NCBI GenBank assembly: GCA_024349245.1
Contig: JALDNG010000048.1
Span: forward strand, 7,540,501 to 7,604,500
Source of the DNA: Neodontobutis hainanensis
Lineage: Eukaryota; Chordata; Actinopteri; Gobiiformes; Odontobutidae
Length of the DNA: 64,000 nt
Reading direction: 5' to 3'
Numbering within the stretch: the stretch's first letter is position 1; every line of letters begins with the position of its first letter. Below the pieces are notes generated by a model, which was not told the DNA's origin, did no database searches, and was given only the letters and a program-made list of their open reading frames with translations. This document shows, one piece after another, positions 26,501 through 39,150 of the stretch. The position numbers were made by a program, and so were the translations under genes.

Positions 26501-27234
26501 ACTATTACATACATTTTCTTGTCGGATATCCTGGTGGGGACCCAGTGTAAGTTTACTTCAAGCACTGGTTATGTATATGTTTAAAAACATGTAGTCAATA
26601 TTAGCACATTACCCGCTACCATCTTCATGTTGTAAAGTAAATAATTTTTTTAAATAGCCTAATGTTCTCGATGTAAACGTGCACCATGTATCTTTGTGTA
26701 TCTGTCTGACTTTATCTCTAAAAAAGTTGTTTGCATCGTTGTTCTGGGAGGCCTCCTCTCCCATGACCTTGGGTTGTGCGAGATTCTGCATGCTGTAAGA
26801 ATAAAAGAACGCACTCAATATTCTTCTCTCTGTCTTTACTGAATTAAGACTCCAACACATGTACTGCAAATTTGGACACAATTATCAGAAAAAAGTCTGG
26901 ATCAGATTTTTCTGACATACTCTGCAGGACATGTATAAAAGACGCTTAGCACAGTTTTGTCTAAGCCAATAAATGATGTGACTCCCATCTGCTATGGCTG
27001 ACATGCTACTATTGACTGATGTGCTTACATTACTGTTGCTCAGCCTGTCCTACTTTAAATACACCCAGAGGTACGTACAAGAATGTCACTGCCAGGCTTT
27101 ATTGAAAAATGACATTGGATTGTTCAACAAAATCAATTCATACTATTCAATGTTATCTTTGTTTCTTGTTTATTTATTAAACGGTTTGTTTGTGATAGAT
27201 ATGGAGTTTTTACAATTTTCTCAATGAAGCATAG
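23591..27234. other. Transposon-poor noncoding stretch
   Basis: No gene or named repeat is recognised. A GC-richer part lies at about 23640-24140, with short open frames overlapping on both strands. A small (TGTAT)n run occurs at about 24849-24868. The part at about 26165-26290 ('cacttaatcagcttgac', 'gctctaatattcaaatgg') is a candidate conserved block by texture. Confidence 0.45.
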
Positions 27235-27457
27235 GGCGGCAGTAGCTCAGTGGGTAGAGCAGTCGTCTTTCAACCCGAAGGTATTTGGTTTGATTCCCAC
27301 TCACCCCACAGTTCATACTGTCGTTGTGTCCTTGGGCAAGACACTTAACCCAAGTTGCCTCCGGTGGCTGTAACACTGGTAATTACTGTAGAACAATGTA
27401 AGTCACTTTGGATAAAAGCGTCTGCTAAATGAATGAATGTAAATGTAATGTAAATGC
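27235..27457 (+). mobile_element. V-SINE, full-length, well preserved
   Basis: The order is complete. The tRNA-like head 'ggcggcagtagctcagtggg' includes the A box (TAGCTCAGTGG), and the B box is 'ggtttgattccc' at about 27288. The V core 'cttgggcaagacacttaacc' lies near 27331-27350. The tail is 'cactttggataaaagcgtct' followed by 'gctaaatgaatgaatgtaaatgtaa'. It is nearly identical to the copy at 37009-37210 apart from about a dozen substitutions and an 11-nt indel before the tail, which points to fairly recent activity of one subfamily. It is the only clear mobile element in a long transposon-poor region. Confidence 0.92.
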
Positions 27458-27544
27458 ATGTTGTGTTCTTGTAATCCAGTCAAAAAGAAAAAGGCTAAAT
27501 GTAATTTTTCAAAAAACATAGCACTTTTTACCAACAGCCAGTGT

Positions 27545-27795
27545 TGCCAGACTACCTTTGATGGTAGGGGGGTGGAAAGAATGGTTGACATTATTTGGGC
27601 TACTTTCTGCCAAATTTGGCCAGATTTTCCAAAAATAGAGTGAACATTATATTATTTATTTATGATTCTGTGATCAGCCTTTGGGTCAGGACGAGAGTAT
27701 TTGGCTGATGGTATGGTGTTTGAATGGGAGTTAACTATTTGGGCGGGATTTGGGCAGATTTTGACACCAATTGGGCTGGAAACAGTGTTTACTGC
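27545..27795 (+). repeat. Degenerate 'TTGGGC' repeat fragment
   Basis: It begins 'cagtgttgccagactacctt' and contains loosely recurring 'tttgggcgggatttgggcag', 'atttgggctac' and 'caattgggctgg' phrases. This pattern matches an old fish interspersed repeat I remember only as text, without a family name. Noncoding. Confidence 0.4.
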
Positions 27796-30700
27796 TCTTG
27801 CTTTATGAATTTAAAACCTTACATTCACTCTCTACATTGCATTAAACATGTTTACACTGCATGAACATATACCGAGTCCTGGGATTGTAGGATATTGGTG
27901 CAGCTCTGTGGATTTTAAGAGTTGGACGAAAAACAATCTTTTTTTCCACTACTGCTTATTGCTACACCTCCAGCCTTTTGCACTCCACCACAGAAAGATT
28001 TACTCACTTCCTCGTCCTAATCAAGTCCAATCAATAATCTATATAATTTACCCAACAGTGCTATACCAACCCAACTGGAGTACTTGCTTTATGCCAACAG
28101 CATCAGTCAAGGTTAAGGTGGGCCCATTATTTGTATTTGTGCCTTAGGGAAGAGAAAAACTTTAATATTTACTCAGACTGACTACACACACATCCTCTCT
28201 CACATGTATCACAGGAAAGCTCGGCTCTGCTTTCCCAGGGGAAGCTCCGGCACAGCCCTTCAATAGACATTGTTATTAGACTGTTTTTCTTTTCGGTGAC
28301 CCTCCCCTTGCCTTGCTTTCTAACACAGTATATATAAATATTTCTGGTTCCCTCAGCTGATGGCTTCTGCAGGTGATTAATGTTTAGCTGTAATCGTTAG
28401 CGCGGTGCTAATCAGCCTGAATGCACTTTGCTTAAGTGAGGAATGTGGTCCAAACGGTGTTGGTGTAAAGTGCCCACTGTGGGACAATGAGGTCAGGCAC
28501 ATTACCCAAAAGACACTAAATCATGTGTACAGTTGGTTATAAAAAATAGACTTCACTGTTCAGACCATAGATTAGGGTGTGTTTTTATACTCCCCAGTTC
28601 TTTGGCGTTAACATGTTCTCCTATCTGGACACATTACTCTGTTTGAACAAAATGGAGTCTTTATTGCCTTTGTGTCATTTAAAAGCCTGTGAGACATCTA
28701 CAGTTGCACAGACAACAAATATTTTACTGTGCTGTTGCATGATTTAAACTTGGTACAATTAAATTAATGTGATTATTGGGGTTATCACACTTTTAACATG
28801 CATATAAATGTGTTAGTCCAAATGGAATTCCAAATCCTTTTTTTTTTTAGGTAATACACTTTAAAAAGGCTACAGCTAAATTCATAGATGGACTTAGATT
28901 ACACCGCTGCGATTTGGTTGTTTATAGAAGGAATATACAGAATTCTCACTTCACAAAAACATCAAACATCATCATTTGAGCCTGAATGAGGAGGTGTTAT
29001 TGTTTTGGTCCGGTATCTGCTGCATGGTCTAATAAACTGTGAAGACAGGGTATACTCACTGAAAAGGGTGACATTGCAGCAAGGCCCCACACATCTACTG
29101 GTGGCTGGCTACACAGACAGAGTAGAATAACTGCAAAATATTTTATGTTGTGCTATAAAAGCTTGTGTTCTTATATTATCAGTATTAGAAATATAACCTT
29201 TAGAAAATAATTACAGCAGCTCCAGAAAACACAACAAGTTTAAAAGGTTATGAATACTCTACAGGCCAGGACTAGTGTTTATCTAAAAGCAGTTTTGTGG
29301 TTTTGAGAACATAATAATTGATAATACCACTATACCTAAGATACATTCATTCTGATCTTTCACAACAAAACTTTTAAAACTTGAAGATTCTGTTTTGTCT
29401 ATATGTATTACCAGGCCATGTACAAACCTTTGAAATGCCTTTTAAACAGACATAACTCCTGTAACATATTCAGTCTTCACCAGTGGCACTACATATAATG
29501 GGTATAAATGACACTGAAGTTAAGTACAGGCCTAATGAGAGTGTTTCTCAGCCGGCTGCTGGATTACCTCCGAGGAACAGAATGGATCTGATTGCGAGAG
29601 AGGAAACCAGCTGAGGGACTGAAAAGGAGCCCAGAGCTGGTGTAAAGAGCCCGGACCGATGGGGGGTCGGCCCATTCTCTACAGCACTCTCCCTGGGAAC
29701 CCTCCAGTGCTTATTCAGGCCCATCCTGGCTCTTCACCTCAACGCACCACTATCTCAGGCCTTTTGGAATTCAAATGATATCTCATTAGCTCTTATTGGA
29801 TTGCACTGTTCCTGGGACGCATACTGTTTCACTTTGCCTCTTTTAAACAAATCAATAAAATGAGGACAACAGAATTAAAGACTTAAGTGTTTTGTTCATT
29901 GACCGCCTCGCCTCATTTCCGCCACTCTTCCTCCTCTCATTTACCCATTCCCTCGCTCTATCCTTCCCTACATCTCGTTTTGTCATGTATCTCCTGACAC
30001 TATTTCTATCAGAGTGAAAGCAGAGAGGATTCATCGTCCTGTGATGTGCCTCCCATCACTTCCCTCAGGCCTTGAGGTCCACGGGACATCTTTATTTGGT
30101 TTAAATGTGCCATTGACTCTCAGTTTCGTTAATAGTTTCAGTCTCAAAAGCAACAGTCAGAGCAAAACTAGAGCCAACAGACACTTGATGAGGTTTATTA
30201 CAAAGACAAATGGGACTAAACGGCAAGAAAACATATCAAACATGAACTTGTATGCCACTTAGAAAGTTCAAGTATTTACACACTTTTTAAAGTCAGTAGG
30301 TTTAGACGGCACCTGAGAAATTTAAATTAGTGCTTCAGTCTTTCAAAAACTGACTTTTAAAATACTGTATATAATAAATAAATATCAGCAACACAATATT
30401 TTAAATTTCTCTTAGTTGAGCTTATACCAACGATAAAGCTGTCAAGCAACTGCTGCAGCGTGGCTTATACAGCTTAGTCGGACTTGAGCTGGACAGGGCG
30501 CTCTGCACAGGCTGTATGTTTCTCTCCATGTCAAAGGTTAGGAGTTGCATGCATTCACATATGTACGAATACACATACTGATATAAACACATGGGTGTTC
30601 AGTGCTAGAGCAAACCCAAAATAATTTTGGACTGATAAAACACAACAAAATAAGTGCCAGCTTTGTCACTAATTTAGCAAAAAATTGTTTTGATGTTCTG

Positions 30701-31850
30701 TTACTGCGTTACCCTCTGATAAAAACGTGTTGGAGTACTCATGTGTTGATAAAATCTCTGTGTGTGGCCTAAACTGCAGGTGTTTATGACAGGCTTCATT
30801 TTGTGAGCTGTAAATAAAGCAGCTCAATAATGACAGAGCTTTATTGATTTAAACTTTCACAGCCCATTTAGTGGAAACAGTGGCTGTAAAATGCCTGTTT
30901 TTTGTATGAACCAGCAATGAAAAAGTTCAATAGATAAAAAGAAAGGAAAGTTTGTCACAGGCAGCAGTGCAACACTTTGTCCAACAAAGGAAGCAGAGAC
31001 AGATCAGCTGTTTTGATCAGGGTCTTTTAAAAACAACAGGCAGCACATAGATTGACCTGTGCATTGAGTTTTAGCTGCAACATTGAACATAACATATTAA
31101 TTTGATTAAAGATTGTGCTGCACAAAAACATATGCTTGTTAAGAGACATCTTGCAGGTGTGGAGACTCCGAGGCTTCAGCTCCGTGCTCTCAGCTCACCT
31201 CACCAGACACACGGAGTACAAGTCCTCAGCCCGCCGCGTCTTCCTTGTGCCCTCACGTTAATGTGTTCAACACAACTCCGGCCTTTCTGTGAGGAGTCTG
31301 CACGTCCTCCCCATATTACCGTTAATAAACACAGTTTTCCATTACTTCTCTGGATAAAAAGGGCCTGTTCTCTGCATCATTTGAAAGGCAAAACTGTGGC
31401 AGCAATTGAACCATGAGCTGCAAAGGGGACACAAAAGTACACAGGGTAGACAGAAGAGGTGGAGCTCAGACTCTGAGCTTACTAACTGATATGAATTGGA
31501 ATAGCTTATGTATGTTCTTAGTAGAATAGTCTTGTCATTGCTAGATAGCTAGTTCTCCTATATAGCTGGGTTATTAACAGATAACACACTCATTTATGTC
31601 CCAAACTGTCCACAAATGTGTTTTTAAGTATGATGTTCTGCCGTGCATCTGTTGTGAATTCGGCTTAAGTAATGTAAATGAAGGGAATGTTGTCTAAAGG
31701 ATAAATGGGCTCTTTTTAATTCAATTCAGTTTCAAGGACTTCCAAACATGCATTTTACCAAAGCCTGAGACACATTTTAATGCACTTTTGAACCTCTACA
31801 TGCAGCACATTTAGAAAACATTTTTTAAGTAATTCCTAAGTAACATTTCT
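27796..31850. other. Transposon-poor noncoding stretch with candidate regulatory blocks
   Basis: No gene is recognised. Parts at about 28350-28450 ('gattaatgtttagctgtaat', 'ggtgctaatcagcctg') and 29515-29850 ('ggaattcaaatgatatctc', 'cattagctcttattggattg') have the mixed composition and clustered ATTA/CCAAT-type words of conserved noncoding elements. The rest is AT-rich, with chance open frames up to about 100 codons. Confidence 0.45.
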
Positions 31851-34800
31851 AACAGTTGATCAGTTGTTGTGCTATAGGAATATGTCCGGCGCACTAATGA
31901 GCAGAGTGTAATCATATGCGCCTCCCTCCGTGCTGTTGTTGTTATTATGAGTACAGAAATGCAGATTCCCATTTCTTTCACTCCTTCTGGTTCTTTGTTC
32001 CCCTCGGCAGGACGCCTGTAGGCTTTAACAGATGGATTAACCCTTTATGGCTGCGCTCTCTAACCCCACGGCTGTGGCGTTGTGTTTGTGGACAACATGA
32101 GATCATCTGGGATCAGCTCAATGCTTCCTCTCATTAGAGCCGCTGGGTTTCCCTCTCGACCTGCTCTCAATCAGAGTGGGCTGATCTGTTCTCAGATTAG
32201 AGGTATTCACACGGAGGATAATTGTCTGTCAGGTGGAAAGTTCTGACCCCCGGTGCAATCATCCAGCATATTCTTTCTTCATTGCACTGAGCCTGACGAA
32301 GTTAAAGCCTGTGTACCTCCTGAAGTTGGTCACAATTTTCATAGTTGCCGCTGAAAATACAGACACAGTGGTAACTTTCTATATAACAGCAAGACATGTT
32401 TAGAATAACAAAATGGCAAATGCATAGAATCAAGTCACATGACTGGGTTTCTGGTAGTTCTATGGATCTTTACTTCATTGGCAATTTCTTTGACTTTCTT
32501 AAATCTGTTATGGGTTTTGGACATTTTATATTATGCCTGAAAACATGTGGAATATTAGAAGCCAGTAAAACTTTGGATATGTTTGAACTCAATAAAATAG
32601 ACTGTATGTTTTAAGAAATGTTGAAAGCATAGCTCTTTGAACATGCTGCAGTCAAAGTCATAGAGACGTTAAACACATATATTGTGGTTAAGTTTCATGT
32701 TCTTGTCTAATCACAGTTTGCAGAAAATATTTTTAACATTCAGTAGTAACTGAATAGAGAGAATGATGCTATATCATTTGTAGTTACAACAAATTTAACA
32801 CCAAGACTTTTGACTAAATAAATAAAGAATCCAGATACTGCTCTTTGCTTTTGTTTTGACAGCTCATCATCAGAGTTCTACCAGGGTTCCAAAAAGAAAG
32901 AACATTCAACATTAAGACATCGGTGGTCATAATGTTATGGCTGATCTCATAGTGATATTTAAAAGGAATGACACAGGAATGTTCCAGGTAACACAGCTTT
33001 TCTCTCCTGAGGCTTTTCTTACCGAAACTGTAGACTACTCTATCCATGTAATGTCACATTTAAAAACCGTCAAAAGTGACCCCTACTGTATCATTAGGTA
33101 AAGTGATCTAGTTGTTAGAGAAATGCAGCTTAGGTTCGCTCAGCTGTGAACCTGGTGTGTTTTTGTGTTTGGGCTCTTTTTGTCCTTTTGTTGATCCGCT
33201 CTGATAAGGTCTGCCGAGACAGGAAGCAGCACAATGCCCCGCAGCCCGAGGAGGAAAAGGCTGGACCAGCACCACTCACACACAGTGCAGAGGTTTTTCC
33301 CAGGCTTCATGGAGCCACTAATGGCTTCCTGTCTATCTATGGATCCATCTGTAAATCCTTCCATACTTAAAGGAGTTCCACACTATCTCTGGACAAGAGC
33401 ATAAATGAATCCATTTAGTATTGTGTCTTATATATAATTGTTTGTGTCAGAAATGTCTCACGTGGAGGTTTTAAAATGAGCCAATGTTGACTGCTTTAGA
33501 CAGGGTACTCTTTGGATAAATGGCAGTTAATTGCAGAAATATACAATGACAGACCACCATTCACACTGGCACTTAATCACTAATGGATAATGTTCACACT
33601 TGCCAAACTTAACTTGCCGTGGTTGCAAACAACTGAACTCAACGCCTCAAAGTACTTTAAACAGGAAGTACGTGATAGTACAGCCGTGTACTGCTGCAGC
33701 AAATGGTTTCCGTTTTATCTACAGCTTTATGAACATTATATTGATAGAGCTGTGCCAATTTCCTACATTTAGGGACTCTCTATTTAATGTTCAGCTTCTG
33801 TCTATTGCACAACAGACACATAATGGAATGTTTTTAATTCATGAAATAAAATCTGTATGACACCAAGTCCTACTAAAACAAGAAACAAACTGCTGCTAAT
33901 ACTAGCCTGGACAACATTAACCGTGTCTTCTTTTGGTCATTATTAGAGAATGCTTTGTCGACAGGACGGACCATGCTTCGTGGATGTAGACATATCCCCC
34001 ATGGTATTTTGATTCCCAATACTCTTTTAATCAAATATTTATTTGGGCTTATTCTTGTCTTTTTTTTGTTGGGCTGCTTCTATTTACATTAAAATTTTAT
34101 TCAGCTTCTATAATTTGTCTTATTTTCATCCCTTGTTTCAAAGATTTTAAAGAATTTTTCATCAACTGGCCAGGTCCTACCACCACTTGTGTCATGTTAA
34201 TACAGCGCCAGGCATACCTGGGAGGGGCTGTGTGACTGTCAGTACCATCTAGCCTGACCAGGGGCCTGACTGAGGGCAAACAAAGAAGGGAGCCATGGAG
34301 GAATGAGGGAGGCTTGTTGTCTGGTTAATATTTTTTGAAGAGTATCACTGATGAGTTATACATGTAACCCCGAGTAACACGCATGCAGTGCACATTGATG
34401 CTTCAGAATCCTTTTGGGAATGGAGACTTACCTATATAGACTCAACCCATACTGTACTGCTCCTGTGCAAATATGGCTCATGTAAACCACACACAAAGTT
34501 GGTTTTGAGAGACAAAATCAGGGCAAATAAATAAAATAAAAATGTGTGCACATCCTGATGTACTTCATATTTCAAGGAAACACATTACTGTAAAACCTGT
34601 AAAATGTGGAAAAGACTGACTTTGATTGAATTTACACAGTGACAAACATTACCTTCCCTATTTTAAACATTCCCCTCTTCCTTCTGACAGACCCCCGTGT
34701 CCCTCTGTATTAGCTCTTGTCCCTGTGTTTTCCCTCCATCCGCTCTTTCCTCGGAGTCTCTTTCTTCTTCTCTCTCGGGGGTCTCATGCTCGAAGACACA

Positions 34801-36879
34801 CATTATTTCTTTATTCCCCTTTTTCTCTCTTGTTTGTTTATATGAAGCAATGGAGACCTGAGGTAATCTGGTATTTGGAGCTCTGCATTTATTCTTTCAA
34901 AGTAGTGATTACTGATATAATGAACAGTTTCCGCATCGTAGAGCCTCCACAAAATGACTCCGCTGGCCACTGACCCTCTGCAGTTTGGACTGAGGAGGCA
35001 CAAGGACACAAAACAACTTAAACAAGAGATTGCAAGGGTTTAAGTTGTAGTTAGGTGACATTTACCTCTTATTTTGGGAGAGAACTACATCTGGTCTGGG
35101 CTATGAGTTAATCTGATATAAAAAGGATAATGTTAAAGTGAGTTAAGGTTTACTAAGGGAATGGTGAGAGTTAGATACAAGAGTTGACATTTGTGTTTCA
35201 AATCTGAGGGCTAAAAAGCTAACAGAAGTAGGTGAAAGTTCTTGTGAGTGACCCCACTACGTACAATTGGCCATTCAGACATACTCGTCTTTATTAAAAT
35301 AGGCCTCTGAATACTCACTCGTATCTTCTACCCACTCACTTACAGCACACAGGTCTGGTTTTGAATTTATTAAAGTAGGATACACAGTTTTTAATGAATA
35401 ACACGAGAAAGACCAGGATTCTATTCCTACGAGAAAGGCCATGAGAGGTCATTATGACTGAAAAGATTAAAATATTGTATTAACATCAATTCAATAAAAG
35501 CATCTCTCTGCAGTGCAATATAAATTACAAAAGCACTCACTTTCTTTCCTTTCTCTGTGGAAACCTCTTATAAAAACACTAACAATCTCAACCACTGCTC
35601 ACAGTCAGCTGCTATAGGTTTATTGGAGTCATTTTTACCGTTTCTGGTCTAACTCAGTGACAGTTCTTTTTCAATAAACAAATTCAAATAAAAATTCATA
35701 CATATTTAGTCAAAGTCAGAAAGTGAAAGCCTGGTTTGAAAATATGTTTGTATTTCTTGCTAATTTAACAATGTACGGAGCAACCATTCCAGGACTTTGC
35801 TGTAAGTGTGAATGATGTTGACATAATGACATCTCATATCTCATGTTGTCTTCTTAATGCTGACTGTTATCTTCCTCCTGCATCTCCTCTTCCTCCTCTT
35901 CATTAGGCGGCGTGCCACATGAGCGCTCCGGGCCTGGGGGGTGGGAGGTGATGGGATAGGGGGTTTGTAGAAGGAGACATGGGGTCCTAAACCTCCCCCG
36001 TCCACACCTCCACACCTCAGCCTTTCAGAACTCTCTCCTGTTGTGAAGACGGAGGAGGGGGGACGGGGACCCAAAGACCAAAAGCCTCTCTTGTTTTTGC
36101 ACTTTGTTCCGTGGGAGTGAGAGCGGTGGAGCTGACAGTGTACTATGAGAAAATCCACTTCGTAAACACCACACTCGATGCACCATGGCTTTGTTTCAGA
36201 CCAAACACTTGCAGAACTATAACATGTTCTGATAGACTATTTAGTTATTTGTCGAAGCTTGAGAAGGGAAACAGTGCATTCGGTGCCAGTTTGGAAGTTG
36301 TGTTTGTACCCAAACATGGCAGCGTTAAAGGGTTTTCCCTGATGGCACTGAGCCTCCAATTGTGATGAGTGTTTGTCGATAAGGTCACAAAACGGGACAG
36401 CGTTAGTGGTTTAGTTTTTCAGGCGGCAGACATAAACTGTTTCGGAGAATAAAACAATCCCCAGTGAAACCATCAGGCCTGGAGTCCCTGATAAAATAAG
36501 AGTGAAGTTTTAAATAGAAAGGGTGGCACTGAGTTGGCAGCAAACAGGAGCAGGACATGTGTTTACACAACTGTATCTACAATAGCAAGTAACTAGTGAT
36601 GAAAGAAGAAGAGGAAAATCCATAAAATTACGGTCTTCTTCAGTGTCAGCATTGAAGTAGACAGAAGGCTCTTTACACCAGTCCTGCTCAATGCAAGATG
36701 TCCTCATCACAGAGATACTGAACTGATGTTCTTTGAAGCATTATAACACGAGGCCTCTAAAAAATAATGGTCAACAGTGAAGGTCTGTGTTGACCTGATC
36801 TTATAGTCATAGTGTTGTCATGATCTTACAACATACACAGGAGGCATTAAGGACTTTTAATTAGAATTCTATTGTATCA
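31851..36879. other. Transposon-poor noncoding stretch
   Basis: No gene is recognised. About 31880-32290 is dense in homeodomain-type words ('gcactaatgagc', 'gatggattaaccc', 'ctctcattagagc', 'ggataattgtctg') and is the longest such block in the window. At 33140-33370 both strands stay open for 74 codons over the same DNA, which is not evidence for a gene. About 35860-36120 is GC-rich and purine/pyrimidine-skewed. Confidence 0.45.
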
Positions 36880-36920
36880 GTGTTTCCCACAGACCTACAG
36901 TAGGCCTGTGGTGGGGTGTT
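36880..36920 (+). repeat. Short fish-repeat end with hairpin
   Basis: 'cagtgtttcccacagaccta' followed by 'cagtaggcctgtggtgggg' is the typical opening of a dispersed fish repeat. 'ccacagacctac' and 'gtaggcctgtgg' form an imperfect stem with one bulge. Only the terminal part is present. Confidence 0.4.
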
Positions 36921-37008
36921 GATGACGTCATTATCTTACATGACATGTGTACCGTAATGTTTATATTAATTACACACAGATGCCAGTAATTATGATGAAA
37001 ATAGACCT

Positions 37009-37210
37009 GGCGGCAGTAGCTCAGTGGGTAGAGCAGTCGTCTTTCAACCGGAAGGTAGGTGGTTTGATTCCCACTCTCCCCACAGTTCATACTGTCGTTG
37101 TGTCCTTGGGCAAGACACTTAACCCACCTTGCCTCCAGTGACTGGTAATTACTGTAGAACAATGTAAGTCGCTTTGGATAAAAGCGTCTGCCAAACGAAT
37201 AAATGTAAAT
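37009..37210 (+). mobile_element. V-SINE, full-length, well preserved
   Basis: The head 'ggcggcagtagctcagtggg' is intact, with A box TAGCTCAGTGG and B box 'ggtttgattccc' near 37062. The V core 'cttgggcaagacacttaacc' lies near 37106-37125. The tail 'cgctttggataaaagcgtct' ends in 'aataaatgtaaat'. It is the closest relative of the copy at 27235 and lacks about 11 nt ('ctgtaacactgg'-type segment) that the latter has before the tail. A minus-strand open frame across it is a shadow that also appears at the 3867 copy. Confidence 0.92.
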
Positions 37211-38647
37211 CTGTGTAGAGCACTGCTTAAGTAAAACAAGATTATTGTTGAAATAAGACTTTGTTCCTGCATAAAGACGGAGGTATCCTTTTGCTTATCA
37301 TTCAGCTGAGCGTCACTCTCTGCTTGTATTCTCTGCAGCTGCATAGTTTCCTGTGGAGCTTGAGAATTTCCAACATATCTAGCCATTTTTCTAGAGAGTA
37401 ATCAAAAAGTGTCACTCACTTCAATCAAATAAGGCTTTCTCCTCCGACTCTCATGCAGCAGCACTCACACAGCAGCAGCTGCTACAGAGTCTGAACTGAG
37501 CTTTTCACAGAGCAGTTAGAAAAACCCATGTAAATGACTTGGGCCCAGGTCTGTGCAACTTAAATAGACACATAGTATATGTGTCTGTTTAAGTTGTAAT
37601 TTACCACAGCAAAATTCCAACAAATGTACGTTTTTATTATCTGTTTTGGTTCATGTGGAGTCTGTCCATTCTGCTTTGGGTGTCACTATCTCACTCAGAT
37701 CCAGCCCACTGATGACTTTGTTAAAGCTCAGACTACCCCCAACTGACTGATAAAACCATGATAAAACCATGAGCATGATTTTTTTTTAAAAAAACAGGGT
37801 GCCATTTAACTGATTTTAAAAAAAAGTTTTCTTAAAAGATTGAATGCAAGTTACTCTGTAGAACCACAGAGATGATCAGATCAGTTTTGATTTGAACCCA
37901 ACAAAAGAAGGTTACATAATTAGAAGTGACAGCTGAACAGGTCCTCTGTGCTACACTTCCGATGTGGTGTTATCAGGCAGAGATAAGACCCTCTCAGGAT
38001 CCGGGCTCAACTTCTAACCCTTAGGCCAATGTCCTGACCTTTGACCCCTGACATTGTACACACAGAGACCACAGATAACCCCACACTCACTCTGTTTAGT
38101 TGATTCACGCTCGGTCAACACCGTCACACTCTCACACACTTATCTCGCCTCAAAAACACAGCGTCTAGGAAGAACTTAAGAGGTTTGACAAAATGAGAGT
38201 ATGTGCATAATGGTGGGAAATTTATTCTGAAGTTAAAATGGTCAATTCATTTTGGTTATTTTGTCATGTTGTTATGCTGTTTGTTACATATGCTTAGACC
38301 CATTCATTTGTAATGAGCTGTTCAACTCTGGCAAAATGTTACTTCAGGGAAAAATCTAAACAATGTTCCTTAGATTTCTGAGAACATGAATAAAATATTA
38401 TAACGCTATTAAAATTAATATTTATCTATTTTGTGACTTTTTAGTAACATGGCTTTATTGACCATTTAGTCAAATTTGAGTTTGCTAGCTATGAAGGATT
38501 GCAAACCTATGATATGTTATCCAGCTATCCATGCACCATTAGCCATATAACACAGACATACTACTACTACTTGATATTTCCAGCCTGTACACGGATCTAA
38601 ACAGAGCCATGCAGTTGGAGAGGAGCGACCAGCCTCCAGCCCAACGC
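37211..38647. other. Noncoding stretch with a long palindrome
   Basis: No gene is recognised. A 41-nt palindrome sits at 37556-37596 (separate entry). About 37940-38170 is of mixed composition. The right end, from about 38575, may already belong to the repeat at 38648. Confidence 0.45.
37556..37596. repeat. 41-nt palindrome, one mismatch
   Basis: Arms of 19 nt, 37556-37574 ('caacttaaatagacacata') and 37578-37596, are reverse complements except for one position (T against G, a wobble in RNA). The spacer is 'gta'. Flanking wobble pairs lengthen the RNA-level stem slightly. Confidence 0.95.
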
Positions 38648-38878
38648 AAACACTGAACAAATCAGTCAGATATATTAGCATTCAACACTACAAATGAGTC
38701 AGGTTTAACGTTAGCTTTATTCTCTTTATTAATGCTGTGAAATACCAAGGACACATAAATGCAGCATCAGCCCGAGGAGAGACAGTTCTTTGACTCTCTC
38801 TTGTTAATGTAAACTCGGACAAAGTGATAAATCCAGCTGAGAGGTGTTTATCGAGCTAGTGAGCATAGTCGGAGTTAT
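38648..38878 (+). repeat. Unclassified interspersed repeat, copy 2
   Basis: Same-strand relative of 2621-2835, sharing 'actgaacaaatc', 'gacacataaatgca', 'agcccgag', 'tgtaaactcggacaa', 'aaatccagc' and 'gagcatagtcgg' in order. It ends about 30 nt before a minus-strand tRNA-headed repeat. Class unknown; no coding frame is shared between copies. Confidence 0.6.
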
Positions 38879-38907
38879 CTCTGCATGCAAACATAGTAAC
38901 TGTTGGT

Positions 38908-39150
38908 CATTCATTTTCTAACACATACCCTTTACAGGTTGCATGGGGCTGGATTGATTGGGGCCTGGGGCGGCGGCAGAACACTAGTTTTTCACAGGAC
39001 ACTTAGAGGGATCCACTGACAGACGGCATTCATTTACTTGGGACGATTGAGAGTTAGACTTACATTAACATGCATTTCTTCTGAAGTAAATGTATCGTGA
39101 GATAACCTACAGTACTAAACAGAGGACATGCAAACTCTTGTGTAGGTCAA
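38908..39150 (-). mobile_element. tRNA-headed repeat, nearly full-length body, decayed
   Basis: Read on the minus strand, the body motifs are in order: a 'gagtttgcatgtcctct' segment near 39125, 'aacatgcatgttaatgtaag' near 39065, then the run ending in 'cctgtaaagggtatgtgtt' and 'agaaaatgaatg'. The tail with 'gaatg' is typical of this family. The tRNA head is missing, so it is 5'-truncated. Confidence 0.55.

Noticed and set aside
27235..27310. tRNA gene
   Set aside because: A and B boxes are present, but the unit continues into the V-SINE core and tail and does not fold as a full cloverleaf; it is a SINE head.
33140..33370. 74-codon frames on both strands over the same DNA
   Set aside because: Mutual shadows; no domain and no strand preference.
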